The notes: generated from the sequence alone by a model not told the origin. 64,000 nt of DNA from Bradyrhizobium diazoefficiens (GCF_016616425.1 NZ_CP067101.1:4588001-4652000), one strand, 5' to 3'; shown: positions 41,274-50,255, numbered from the stretch's first letter. A program made the numbers and translations.

Positions 41274-43259
41274 TCACTGATGGCCGTCGTGGCGGCCCTC
41301 GCCCTGGCCGTTATCGGCCCGACGCGACAGCCCGCGCGCCAATTCAGCGTTGGTTTCGACCAGCAACTTGGGCGAGCCCTCCGGACGGACGAAGATCGGG
41401 TTGGCGTAGAACCATACGTTCGAGTAGGCCTGAACGTCGTGAGTCACCTTTTTGACGCCATTCACCGCTTCCAAGTGCGCCGGGCAGGCCGGGTCCGTGC
41501 AGCTCACCTGCGCATTGTTGGCGTCGAGCAGCGGATTGCCCGCGGAGTCCGAGACATTCGGTGTGCCAACCGGAATATTGGTTCCACGTGCGCGGATATA
41601 GAACGGAGTCTGGCCGGCGGTAAACGTCGTGGTGAACCGCAGCCGGACAGAACCATCGCGACCGCCTTCGCGATGCATCTGCGTCGCATTGATCTGCTGT
41701 GCGATCTTCGCTGACGGATTGTACACAATCGACGCACCAGCCGTGCCTGCCGCGTTCGGAACAGCGTACCCCGGAGCATCGGGTGCAATCACGCCCGTGA
41801 TGTCTCCCGTGATCAGATCGACATGGTCGAGCGCCGGCTTGTCGAGCGGCTGCTTGATCCCCACCGGCACCAGCAGCGGATTGTTGAAGCTGTAGGGGCT
41901 GTTATTCTTGGAGGGAATGGTCATCGCCATCTCGAGCGTCACTTGATCGCCCGGCCTCACGACCAGCGTCTCGCCCATGCTCTTCCATTCCTCGCCGCGT
42001 GCTCGGGCACGGAACATCAGATCGGGGCCGATGAGGTCGGCGTTAACCGAGTAGGAGTTGCCCGAACGCATGCCATCGATGACCGACTGCGCGGAGGGAT
42101 GCCCGGCATTCGGAACGTATAGCCTGGTGTACTCGCCTGGGATGAAATCGGCCGTCGTGAACGAGTCGCGCGCGCCGCCCGCGCCGCGGTTATGCCAGTC
42201 GGAGCTTACATAGATGAAGAAGTTGCGACCTTCACCCAGCAGGCCATCCCAGAGACCGCCCACCTTCGCGGTGTAAATGCCGCTCATGCCGTAGGTGCCA
42301 CCGCCAACCGCACCGCTCCCGTAGGATCCGGATCCGCCGCTGAGCCCGCCCTCGGCAAAATGACCGGGCGACTCGATGCCGAACGCGACGGTCGGTCCGG
42401 CATTGTTGAAATTGCGGAAGTGCTCGATGTTGTAGCCTTTGGTGCCCGTCGGACTGAACGGTCCCTGGCGCTCGGTGTGGGTGGGAATGACATAGGATTG
42501 CAGCGGATAATTCGCCTGCAACCACTTGATGCCTTCCAGCGCCTTCTGGTGGCCGGCCGTGCCCGTATTGTTGACGTTGTCCTTGCCCGGCCAGAGCTGG
42601 TTTTCGCCATCCACGGGACCGATCGCGTCGGTATCGGCGCGATCGAATCGATATTCGAACTCCGCCATCTTGTCGGCATTGCCATCGCCCCTCGGGTGCT
42701 GGCCGGCAACGACCGCCACGTCGACGTGCTCGTGGCCGGGGGCGATCCACTCGAGACCCTCGATCAGCACCTTGTTGTACATCGGCGCACGATTGGCGAT
42801 GATCGGATATTCGACCTCCCGGATCGATTGCCAGCGCCACATTTTCGCATTGCTGCCGGTGCCGTTCGGCGTGCCCTTCAGGCTGGTAATCGTGATGCCA
42901 TCGATGGTTTGGCCCAGCGTCTGATCCCAGGTTCTCGTGGTGTCGCCCGGAAGGTTGGCGCTCGTATCGCTGAAGCGGCAGTCGCGATTACCCGAACCGC
43001 CGTGATTGCCGAGAGTGAACCAGTCGAGATCGAAGTTGTTGCCACCGGCGGCCGCGACGCCCCTTGCGACCGAGCGGTCAATCGCATAGCCCGCGGACAC
43101 CGAACCGTCGGTGCAGGTGTTGTGATTGTGCATGTCGCCGGCAACGTAAGGATTGCCTCTGTGGCCATCGCTGCCCCACTGCTGGGCTTCGGCGCCCTGG
43201 GTTAGCGCCAATGACGCCGATGCCGCGGTCAACAGAATCGCTTTGGTAGACGGAAACAT
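41274..43259 (-). CDS. Secreted PHP-like (DUF3604-type) protein
   Basis: 661 residues with a Sec signal peptide (ILLTAASASLALTQGAEAQ). Near the mature N-terminus is AGDMHNHNTCTDGS, the His-rich first motif of PHP/DUF3604 metallohydrolases. Further candidate metal ligands are DLDWFTLGNHGGSGNRDC, LIEGLEWIAPGHEHVDV, YVIPTHTERQG and YVSSDWHNRGAGG. The C-terminal half is beta-rich (RPGDQVTLEMAMTIPSKN; YSNVWFYANPIFVRP). The reaction is unknown; metal-dependent phosphoester hydrolysis is the family inference. It is transcribed divergently from the PpiC-HupE-TonB set 286 nt away. The DUF3604 label is from motif memory. Confidence 0.7.
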   Translation of the reverse strand: MFPSTKAILLTAASASLALTQGAEAQQWGSDGHRGNPYVAGDMHNHNTCTDGSVSAGYAIDRSVARGVAAAGGNNFDLDWFTLGNHGGSGNRDCRFSDTSANLPGDTTRTWDQTLGQTIDGITITSLKGTPNGTGSNAKMWRWQSIREVEYPIIANRAPMYNKVLIEGLEWIAPGHEHVDVAVVAGQHPRGDGNADKMAEFEYRFDRADTDAIGPVDGENQLWPGKDNVNNTGTAGHQKALEGIKWLQANYPLQSYVIPTHTERQGPFSPTGTKGYNIEHFRNFNNAGPTVAFGIESPGHFAEGGLSGGSGSYGSGAVGGGTYGMSGIYTAKVGGLWDGLLGEGRNFFIYVSSDWHNRGAGGARDSFTTADFIPGEYTRLYVPNAGHPSAQSVIDGMRSGNSYSVNADLIGPDLMFRARARGEEWKSMGETLVVRPGDQVTLEMAMTIPSKNNSPYSFNNPLLVPVGIKQPLDKPALDHVDLITGDITGVIAPDAPGYAVPNAAGTAGASIVYNPSAKIAQQINATQMHREGGRDGSVRLRFTTTFTAGQTPFYIRARGTNIPVGTPNVSDSAGNPLLDANNAQVSCTDPACPAHLEAVNGVKKVTHDVQAYSNVWFYANPIFVRPEGSPKLLVETNAELARGLSRRADNGQGEGRHDGHQ

Positions 43260-43545
43260 CTATCGCCCCTCTTCGGATCTAATTTCGTTGGTGCAGCAGG
43301 AATGGAGGAATCTCGAGCGGCGCACCACGCCGCACTTGATTGCACTCTCTGCAGTACGGACAACAGCAGACTACAGAGACAATTGCATGAAGGTTTTGTG
43401 TTGGGGCGAAGAGCGCCCACACAGGCCCAGACACTTCCGCTTGCAATTTCCTCTTGCACGAGACACACGATTATGGATGACAGATGGAGAGCTCTGTCGA
43501 CTGTTGGCGGGCCAACAGTCACCCTGCGGGAATTGTAAAGCTTTT
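43260..43545. promoter_or_regulatory. Divergent promoter region, DUF3604-like gene / ppiC-hupE set
   Basis: 286 bases without a convincing gene; frames here are short and do not match the flanking proteins. It carries a strong inverted repeat 26 nt upstream of the ppiC start (listed separately). Confidence 0.45.
43499..43520. promoter_or_regulatory. Inverted repeat, candidate operator of the ppiC-hupE set
   Basis: The 22 bases GACTGTTGGC-GG-GCCAACAGTC have 10-bp perfectly complementary arms around a 2-nt centre. The position, just before the ppiC start, fits an operator overlapping the promoter or the 5' end of the transcript. No T-run follows, so it is not a standard terminator. Confidence 0.5.
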
Positions 43546-44457
43546 ATGTCAATGCCAGCGACACAGATTCAAACGCAGTCCTCTCAAATGCTGCAAGCCG
43601 GACGGCCAGAGCATGAGAGTGCGGAAGCTGCGCAGGGCGCGACGCGTTATTCGCGGTCCGTCATCTCAGCGCTCATGCACTTGTCGCGCGAACCGCTACT
43701 GCATTTCGCTCTGCTTGGAGGGATGCTCTTCGCAGCCGACGCCGCTCTGCATCCAGCCGCCAGGGACGAAAAGGTCATCACCGTTACCAAGGATTTGCGC
43801 CAATCCTTCATCGATAGCTTCGACGAAGATAAGGAACGCGCGCCTTCCGACGACCAGCTTCAGAAACGGATTGACGCCTGGGTCGCGAGCGAAATCCTTT
43901 ACCGCGAGGGCAAGGCGCTTGCCGTGGACCGCGGCGACGAGATGATCCGCGACCGAATTGCGTTCAAGATGCAGTTGCTGATCTTCGATCAGATCCGAAT
44001 CTCGAAACCGACCGAGGAGCAATTGCAGGCTTGGTTTTCCGAAAATCACGCCCGCTTCGACGAGCCGGAACGCGTTTCGTTTTACATCACCCCGCCGACG
44101 GATCAGACTACGGCGCAACGACAGCTCGAGGACATTATCCAACAGCACGAATCAGTGGAGTTGCAGCAGCAGACTCGCGCAGTTCTCGCTCGGCCCGTCG
44201 CCAGCCTGGCCGCATCCTTTGGTGAGGATTTCCGCGATGCACTGCTGACCATGCCGCAGCGGCAGTGGAAGGTCTTGCGGTCCAAGGAAGGTTGGCACGT
44301 TGCTCGCCTCGACTCGCGGCGTGAAGGAGCGCTAGCAAGTCTCGAGAACGTGCGGGATGAGGCCGCCAGGATTTGGCAGACGGAAGAAACGCGCAAGCTC
44401 GCCTGGGAAGCGGTCAAGCGGCTCAAGGCTTCGTATCAGGTGCGGTACGAGCAGTGA
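43546..44457 (+). CDS. Parvulin-like peptidyl-prolyl isomerase (PpiC type), membrane-anchored
   Basis: 303 residues from the ATG at 43546 (a second ATG lies two codons on). A single membrane helix (LLHFALLGGMLFAADAAL) anchors a periplasmic domain. An N-terminal SurA-like helical chaperone part follows (LQKRIDAWVASEILYREGKA, RIAFKMQLLIFDQI), then a divergent parvulin core (FDEPERVSFYITPP, ALLTMPQRQWKVLRSKEGWH). It probably assists folding of exported proteins such as the TonB receptor of this set. Its stop overlaps the next start (TGATG). An upstream extension of the frame to 43153 is rejected: it would overlap the DUF3604-like gene. Confidence 0.82.
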   Translation: MSMPATQIQTQSSQMLQAGRPEHESAEAAQGATRYSRSVISALMHLSREPLLHFALLGGMLFAADAALHPAARDEKVITVTKDLRQSFIDSFDEDKERAPSDDQLQKRIDAWVASEILYREGKALAVDRGDEMIRDRIAFKMQLLIFDQIRISKPTEEQLQAWFSENHARFDEPERVSFYITPPTDQTTAQRQLEDIIQQHESVELQQQTRAVLARPVASLAASFGEDFRDALLTMPQRQWKVLRSKEGWHVARLDSRREGALASLENVRDEAARIWQTEETRKLAWEAVKRLKASYQVRYEQ

Positions 44458-45434
44458 TGGCGATCCGGTATTTGCAATTGGCGTTGCTCGTCCTCGCCGT
44501 GCTCATTCAACCCCACGCGCTCAGCGCGCACGAGGCCACGCTGGGCGTGCTCGAATTCCGCGAGGTTCGACCCGGCGCGTTCGTCGGCCGCTGGACCATG
44601 CAGCCGTCGATCGGCGCTGCGCGGGTCGATCTGCGGGTGCCGCCCCATTGCTTCCTTCGGCTGCCCGAGATGAACTGCGGCCAGAAAGGGCTGGTTGGCC
44701 CGATCACCATTACCAACCTCGGCGCCAACATGTCGGCTGTGCTGATCAAGATCATTCCGATCGAAGGTGAGCCGCGCAGCTACACGATTTCGACCGCGAA
44801 TCCAGTGGTGTCCGTACTCGGCACTGGCGCACCGACGCTTCAGACCTGGATCGAGCTCGCCAAGACCTATGTAAACTACGGAATCGATCACATCCTTCTG
44901 GGCGCCGATCATCTGTTGTTCGTGTTGGGCCTGATCTGGATCATCGGCGGCGGGTGGCGGCTGGTGAAAACGATCACCGCCTTCACAATCGGACACAGCG
45001 CCTCGCTTGCTGCGGCAGCTTTCGGCCTGGTCGGCGTGCCGGAACGCCCGCTCAACGCCTGCATCGCATTGAGCATCGCGTTTGTCGCAGTCGAAATCAT
45101 CAAGCAACAGCGTGGAGAAATGGGCCTCACCGCTCGCTATCCGTGGGCCATCGCATTTACGTTCGGGCTCGTTCACGGCATCGGGTTCGCTGGCGCTCTG
45201 GCAGGACTTGGGCTCGAAAGCCGTCTGCTGCCGGCGGCGCTGCTCTTCTTCAATGTCGGCGTTGAGATCGGCCAACTTGCCTTTGTGCTGCTTGTGCTCG
45301 CGTTGATCTGGGCGCATCGGCGACTCGGCGCTGTTTTGCCTCCCTGGGGAGACGCTCTCCCGGCCTACGCCATCGGTAGTGTTTCGATGTTCTGGTTCTT
45401 CGGCCGTCTTGCGCGCATGCTCGCGGCTGTGTGA
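44457..45434 (+). CDS. HupE/UreJ-family membrane protein with periplasmic N-terminal domain
   Basis: 325 residues. A signal peptide (LALLVLAVLIQPHALSA) is followed by a periplasmic domain at about 25-140 (HEATLGVLEFREVRPGAFVG) and then a HupE_UreJ_2-type membrane part with GIDHILLGADHLLFVLGLIW, TAFTIGHSASLA, FVAVEIIK and FGLVHGIGFAGALAGLG. The His and Asp residues in the helices are the likely metal ligands. HupE/UreJ proteins are linked to nickel or cobalt entry in known cases. First of three such proteins in a row; the start overlaps the ppiC stop. Confidence 0.85.
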   Translation: MAIRYLQLALLVLAVLIQPHALSAHEATLGVLEFREVRPGAFVGRWTMQPSIGAARVDLRVPPHCFLRLPEMNCGQKGLVGPITITNLGANMSAVLIKIIPIEGEPRSYTISTANPVVSVLGTGAPTLQTWIELAKTYVNYGIDHILLGADHLLFVLGLIWIIGGGWRLVKTITAFTIGHSASLAAAAFGLVGVPERPLNACIALSIAFVAVEIIKQQRGEMGLTARYPWAIAFTFGLVHGIGFAGALAGLGLESRLLPAALLFFNVGVEIGQLAFVLLVLALIWAHRRLGAVLPPWGDALPAYAIGSVSMFWFFGRLARMLAAV

Positions 45435-45450
45435 GGAGCAAGGAGTAGCC

Positions 45451-46053
45451 GTGTCACCGCGCATCGTAACGTGCCTGGCTGCGCTTGCCGCGCTCTGCCT
45501 CACACAACCCGCTCTCGCGCACGAGCAAGCCGGCGTGCAGGGCGGCTTGGTCAGTGGGCTGCTGCATCCCTTGACCGGAATGGACCATCTTGTTGCGATG
45601 GTCGCAGTCGGAATTTGGGGGGCGCAACTCGGCGCGCCGGCGATCTGGGTACTGCCCATCACCTTTCCGCTCGTGATGGCGCTGGGCGGCGTCGTGGGTG
45701 TGCTGAAGATTCCGCTGCCGGTCCCCGAGATCGTGATCGCGCTGTCCGCGCTCGCGCTGGGTGCTGCGGTCGCGATGCGTCTGAAGCTGCCGTTTTCGGT
45801 CGCGGCTGCTGTGGTTGCCGTGTTCGCGATCTTTCACGGACACGCGCACGGGGTTGAGCTTCCGGGTTCGGCCAATCCGCTAGCCTACGGCATCGGCTTT
45901 GTCGTTGCCACGGGCATGCTCCACCTCTGTGGAATTGTGATTGGAATCCTGACGCGTTGGCCCGCCGGAGCGCGCGTTGTTCAGGCTCTCGGCGCCGTCA
46001 TTGCGGCGCTCGGATGCTACTTCCTGGTGCACAGTCTGGGAGCCACTGCATGA
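45451..46053 (+). CDS. HupE/UreJ-family permease
   Basis: 200 residues from a GTG at 45451, preceded by a clear ribosome site (AAGGAG) about 6 nt upstream. The signal peptide (LAALAALCLTQPALA) ends at HEQAG. The membrane part has the classic HupE text HPLTGMDHLVAMVAVGIWG, then VFAIFHGHAHGVELPGS and ATGMLHLCGIVIG. In Rhizobium leguminosarum HupE carries out nickel uptake by diffusion; that function here is inferred. It lies 16 nt after the previous gene and overlaps the next by ATGA. Confidence 0.88.
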   Translation: MSPRIVTCLAALAALCLTQPALAHEQAGVQGGLVSGLLHPLTGMDHLVAMVAVGIWGAQLGAPAIWVLPITFPLVMALGGVVGVLKIPLPVPEIVIALSALALGAAVAMRLKLPFSVAAAVVAVFAIFHGHAHGVELPGSANPLAYGIGFVVATGMLHLCGIVIGILTRWPAGARVVQALGAVIAALGCYFLVHSLGATA

Positions 46054-46673
46054 GGATTCGGATCGGCGGCGCCTGGATCGCGGCTACCACGCTGGTTGCC
46101 TCCACAACCGCGTCAGAAGCGCACATCATCGCCGCGCGACTTGGCGATTTCTACGTCGGTGCCGTACATCCTTTGACCGACCTTCATGATATCGTCCTTT
46201 GGCTGGCGATCGGGATTCTCGGAGGCTCGCTGGGAGCTTCGAAAGGACGGTTGCTTGTCCTGGTGTTTCCGCTGGGGCTGCTCGCGGGACTTTTCCTTGT
46301 TGCGAGCCTCGGATTCGCCTTATCCGAATCGCCGGCCCTGCCTGCAGCAATGATTCTGCTCACCGGACTGCTGCTGGCGGCGGCAACGCCAGTTCCAGCA
46401 ACGCTCTTGTGCATCATCGTTTTCGCCTTGGCAGCGGTGCGTGGCGCGGCGAATGCAAGCAATCTCGAGCCGGAAACCAATCGGCTGCTGTTCGCGGCAG
46501 GATTGGCCAGTGCGGGTTACGCGGTCACCACATTGATCATGGCCCTTGCGCTCACTTTCCAGCGACCGGCCAGCGACGGCCCAACCGCATGGCGCACCAT
46601 CGCGGTTCGCGCCTTGGGCGGCTGGGTCGCCGCAATCGGATTGATGATGACCGGACTCGCGTTCGCCTCCTGA
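46050..46673 (+). CDS. Divergent HupE/UreJ-like membrane protein
   Basis: 207 residues with a signal peptide (AATTLVASTTASEA) and several helices. It keeps a HupE-like first motif in altered form (GAVHPLTDLHDIVLWLAIGI; the usual GxDH is DLHD) and lacks the HGHAHG motif. It is probably a specialised third subunit or paralogue of the two upstream proteins. Its start overlaps the previous stop by ATGA, so all three should be made together. Confidence 0.72.
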   Translation: MRIRIGGAWIAATTLVASTTASEAHIIAARLGDFYVGAVHPLTDLHDIVLWLAIGILGGSLGASKGRLLVLVFPLGLLAGLFLVASLGFALSESPALPAAMILLTGLLLAAATPVPATLLCIIVFALAAVRGAANASNLEPETNRLLFAAGLASAGYAVTTLIMALALTFQRPASDGPTAWRTIAVRALGGWVAAIGLMMTGLAFAS

Positions 46674-46812
46674 ATCGGTCGTTGGTGCGGACACCTGAAC
46701 GTGAGACGAGAGAGGCTCCACGGACTGGGCAACGAGCTAACCGATAACGCGCAGCCATCCCCAGCCGCCCCCTCTTGCTAGCGCATCGATTCCCCCGAGC
46801 GGGTCGTCTTGG

Positions 46813-49179
46813 ATGGCGATGGTGATGCGTCGTATCAAGCCGTTTCGTTCGATCTTGCCGTCGTTCCGCATGACATTGTTGTTGAATCGTCATGCCGGGT
46901 TGCTACGTGGGTGGGCCGGCTTGGGTGCGTGCAGTGGTCAGCGACTGTATCGGGTATTGTGCGGGGGCGTGTCAGTGCGTGGGGCCTTGTTGTTGCGGAT
47001 ATTTGCCGCCACCACTTCGTCCGTCGCATGGGCGCTCCCGGCCGTGGCGCACGAAGTAGCCACAACAGGTAACTCCAATCAGCTTCCGCCCGTCACCGTA
47101 ACCAGTGCTGAGCAGCCGTACCGGGTTGCCCGGCCCAAACGGGTCCGAAATCGCGGGACGCGACGCGCGACCGCAGCCCGTTCCGAACTGCCTGTCGAGG
47201 CCAGTGCCAACGGCTTCACTGCCGGCGATTCACCCGACAACACCGCTGCCCTGCAGCCCACGGCGGCCAGCGCCATGAAGATCAGCGGCGCGGAAGTGAA
47301 CGCGGTGCCGTTCGCGCGGGTCGGCGAGGCCTTGGAAGTCGTGCCCGGCCTGATCGTCACCCAGCATTCCGGCGAGGGCAAAGCCAATCAGTATTTCCTG
47401 CGCGGCTTCAATCTCGACCACGGGACCGATCTCGCGATCAATGTCGATGGTATGCCGGTCAATATGCCGACGCACGGCCATGGGCAGGGCTATGCCGATA
47501 TCAATTTCCTCGTTCCCGAGTTGATCCAGTCGGTCAATGTCCGCAAGGGTCCGTATTTCGCCGATGTGGGCGATTTCGGCTCCGCCGGCGCGGTGGCGAT
47601 CGACTACCTCAACATGCTGCCGAAGAATATCGCGGAGATGACATTTGGCAGTTTCGGCTATCGCCGTGGGTTGGCGGCAGGTTCGACCGCCGTCGGCGAT
47701 GGCACGCTACTCACGGCGATCGAGGCCACGAAATACAACGGGCCTTGGGAGTTCCCGGACGACGTACGCAAGATCAACGGCGTGCTGCGCTATAGCCAGG
47801 GCACCGCCACCGACGGATTTACGCTCACGGGAATGGCCTATTCCAACGGCTGGAATTCGACCGACCAGGTCGCGCAGCGCGCCATCGACCAGGGCATCAT
47901 CAGCCGTTTCGGCACGCTCGATCCGACCGACGGCGGCACCTCCAGCCGCTTCAGCCTATCCGGCAATTGGGCGCAGTCGAGCGGCTATGGGCAGAGCAGG
48001 ATAAGCGCCTATGTCGTGCGCTCGGACCTGCAGCTCTTCAACAACTTCACTTACTTCCTCGACAATCCCGTCAATGGCGACCAGTTCAACCAGCTCGATC
48101 GCCGTACCTTCGGCGGTTTCGATGCGCGTCACGCGTTCGACTGGCGGTTTGGCGGCTTGGTGACGCAAACCCGGTTTGGCGTGCAGAGCCGCTACGACGA
48201 CATCCATGTCGGCCTGTTCAAGACGGAACGGCGCAATGTGCTCTCCATGGTTCGCGACGATCGCGTGCAGGAAGGCAATCTCGGGATCTGGACGGACAGC
48301 ACCACACACTGGAACGACTGGCTGCACACAACTGTCGGCGTCCGCGAGAACATCTTTGCCGGACACGTGCTGAGCGACACGCCACAAAATTCCGGCAATG
48401 CGCAGGCGACGATGGCAAGCCCGAAGGCCGGCATCATGCTCGGCCCCTGGTTCAAGACCGAATTCTTTGGCAATGCCGGCTATGGCCTGCATAGCAATGA
48501 TATCAGAGGCGCAACCATCACGGTCGATCCAAATGACAAGGTGACGCCGCTCGAGCGCGTGCCCCTCCTGGTGCGTTCGCGCGGCGCCGAGCTCGGCATC
48601 CGCACCAGGGCGATCGAAGGCCTCACCAGCTCGCTCGCGGTGTTCGTGCTCGATTTCGAGTCGGAACTGCTGTTCGTCGGAGACGCCGGTACCACTGAGG
48701 CGAGCCGGCCGAGCCGTCGCGTCGGCATGGAATGGACGAACAAATACAAGCCGATGCCGTGGCTGTCGTTCGATCTCGACCTTGCCTATACCCGCGCGCG
48801 CTTCACCGATTTCGATCCAGCAGGCGATCGCATTCCCGGTGCTCCGGCGTGGGTGGCGAGTGGCGCAGTTACCTTCGGCAGCGAGACCGGCTGGTTCGGG
48901 ACACTCAAGGCGCGCTATTTCGGCCCGCGTCCGCTGATCGAGGACGACAGCGTGCGGTCGCTGTCCTCGCTGATGTTCAATGCCCGCATGGGATATCGAT
49001 TTGACAACGGCGTCAAGCTGCAGCTCGACGTGCTCAATCTCTTCAACACGCAGACCAATCAAATCGAATACTACTACCTGTCGCGCCTACCTGGCGAGCC
49101 GATCGGCGGCATCGCCGATCGCCATATTCATCCCGCCGAACCGCGCGCCGTGCGGTTGACAATAGCAGCTCGGTTCTGA
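46813..49179 (+). CDS. TonB-dependent outer-membrane receptor
   Basis: 788 residues from the ATG at 46813; the start is uncertain because the signal-like segment (LLLRIFAATTSSVAWALPAVA) lies about 60 residues in. A TonB-box-like stretch (LPPVTVTSAEQP) and a linker precede the plug (VGEALEVVPGLIVTQHSGEG, FLRGFNLDHGTDLAINVDGM, HGHGQGYADINFLVPELI). The 22-strand barrel follows and ends in an aromatic residue (AVRLTIAARF), as outer-membrane proteins do. The His-rich plug loop (PTHGHGQGY) may touch a metal ligand. It sits 139 nt behind the three HupE-like genes on the same strand, so it is probably the outer-membrane gate of the same uptake route. Confidence 0.9.
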   Translation: MAMVMRRIKPFRSILPSFRMTLLLNRHAGLLRGWAGLGACSGQRLYRVLCGGVSVRGALLLRIFAATTSSVAWALPAVAHEVATTGNSNQLPPVTVTSAEQPYRVARPKRVRNRGTRRATAARSELPVEASANGFTAGDSPDNTAALQPTAASAMKISGAEVNAVPFARVGEALEVVPGLIVTQHSGEGKANQYFLRGFNLDHGTDLAINVDGMPVNMPTHGHGQGYADINFLVPELIQSVNVRKGPYFADVGDFGSAGAVAIDYLNMLPKNIAEMTFGSFGYRRGLAAGSTAVGDGTLLTAIEATKYNGPWEFPDDVRKINGVLRYSQGTATDGFTLTGMAYSNGWNSTDQVAQRAIDQGIISRFGTLDPTDGGTSSRFSLSGNWAQSSGYGQSRISAYVVRSDLQLFNNFTYFLDNPVNGDQFNQLDRRTFGGFDARHAFDWRFGGLVTQTRFGVQSRYDDIHVGLFKTERRNVLSMVRDDRVQEGNLGIWTDSTTHWNDWLHTTVGVRENIFAGHVLSDTPQNSGNAQATMASPKAGIMLGPWFKTEFFGNAGYGLHSNDIRGATITVDPNDKVTPLERVPLLVRSRGAELGIRTRAIEGLTSSLAVFVLDFESELLFVGDAGTTEASRPSRRVGMEWTNKYKPMPWLSFDLDLAYTRARFTDFDPAGDRIPGAPAWVASGAVTFGSETGWFGTLKARYFGPRPLIEDDSVRSLSSLMFNARMGYRFDNGVKLQLDVLNLFNTQTNQIEYYYLSRLPGEPIGGIADRHIHPAEPRAVRLTIAARF

Positions 49180-49643
49180 CGGTTCGCTTCGGGGGCAGTT
49201 GCACTTTCTGCTGATCGAATTGGGCCCAAATGCGGGCCGATTGTCCGAAAGCCGACGTGGGTTCTGAAGGGACGAGAGAATGACCTTTGCGAGCCGTGCG
49301 GCTGCTTCTGGGGCACTCCAAAAAGCGAGAGCACCGTCCAGTACCTCGCAATTGAATTTGACAACGCGCGCGCAATAGCAGGGCAGGTCGACATCTGGAC
49401 TGACTGGGCAGAGCAGACATGCTCTGCCCCTCCATCGCAGCCTGCGTCGGGCCAGAAGCTCGAATAACAATGCTGAAGAATGGAGGCCTTCGGCTGACTG
49501 CCGAGAAATTTATCGATCCCTAGGCACCAAAAACGGTCGCAGTGACGGCAAGGCGGCGAAATACCAAAGGCGATACATCCCGGGATAACCGCAACTAAGC
49601 TGGAAACGTGCCATGACAGCCTGTGAAACTGTCGGCATCGCAA
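49180..49643. other. Intergenic stretch with a strong hairpin
   Basis: 464 bases downstream of the receptor gene with no convincing coding frame. The only structure I see is the perfect hairpin at 49406-49429. Confidence 0.4.
49406..49429. terminator. Perfect 10-bp stem-loop, possible terminator
   Basis: GGGCAGAGCA and TGCTCTGCCC flank a GACA loop. There is no following T-run and it lies 227 nt after the receptor stop, so an intrinsic terminator is only one option. It could also be the core of a small repeat or RNA. Confidence 0.35.
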
Positions 49644-49811
49644 TCAATGAATACTGAGCCTATCCAGCGGCAGCTGAAGTTCGGCGGCTCTCTCCGCGCG
49701 ATCCTTCTTGCGGAACTCGTTTTCTTTGTGTTCGAACTTGATCATCTCCTGTTGGGCTGCTTCGAGCAGGCGATTGCGTCTAGCTGCGTCGTGCTGCGTA
49801 CTGTCGGTCAT
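49644..49811 (-). CDS. Small hypothetical protein, 55 residues
   Basis: The ATG at 49811 is preceded by AGAGGA about 8 nt upstream, a good ribosome site. The product is charged and probably wholly helical (RRNRLLEAAQQEMIKFEH, NEFRKKDRAERAAELQ) with no signal or membrane segment. Family not recognised. The good ribosome site and amphipathic composition support a real gene. Confidence 0.5.
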   Translation of the reverse strand: MTDSTQHDAARRNRLLEAAQQEMIKFEHKENEFRKKDRAERAAELQLPLDRLSIH

Positions 49812-50078
49812 GACCAGGTCCTCTTGCGGTCCCCCTCCTAGACAAATCGGGAGACGGCGCCAAGGTCCGGTGCCTGAAAATTACGGATTCATGACGGCGC
49901 GAGATCAGCGTGGCTGTTAGAAGAAGCGCGGCCTTCTTCGGTCGTCCGCCTCTCCCAGGATAAGCCCAGGAGAAGCCGGGGCGCATGATCGGCGTCTGAG
50001 TCGGTGTTTCGGAATATCCCGCCAAGACGTGGCGTCTCGAGATGACCACCGCTTCTTTTTTGCGGGCACGGACAGTAT
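49812..50078. other. Non-coding stretch between the two small genes
   Basis: 267 bases with no supported gene; short frames here are not protein-like. I see only minor GC-rich inverted stretches. Confidence 0.35.
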
Positions 50079-50255
50079 TCAGGCTTGGCCCTCGTCGCAC
50101 TCCAGTGGCGGAGGCGAAGCTACTCTGTTTGATGCTAGCAGAACGCAAGTTCGCCCCTCAGAGTCGATGACCAACTCCACTGCGCCAGCTTCCTTGGCCG
50201 CCCGGATCGCGCGAGCAACTTCAGCCTGAGTGACCTTGGCAGGACTTCGAGGCAT
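50079..50255 (-). CDS. Small hypothetical protein, 58 residues
   Basis: From the ATG at 50255 the product reads MPRSPAKVTQAEVARAIRAA, then VELVIDSEGRTCVLL and a Pro/Asp/Glu-rich tail. Short proteins beginning with an AKVTQADVARAIRAA-like stretch are common, often in several copies, in Bradyrhizobium and relatives; this is from memory. Function unknown. An in-frame start 12 nt upstream is possible. Confidence 0.6.
   Translation of the reverse strand: MPRSPAKVTQAEVARAIRAAKEAGAVELVIDSEGRTCVLLASNRVASPPPLECDEGQA

Noticed and set aside
42192..43205. 337-residue plus-strand ORF over the DUF3604-like gene
   Set aside because: The minus frame has a signal peptide and His/Asp metal motifs; the plus frame does not resemble a protein.
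46674..46812. Possible cobalamin-type riboswitch before the TonB receptor
   Set aside because: The gap is only 139 nt and I could not find the conserved B12-box; nothing supports it.
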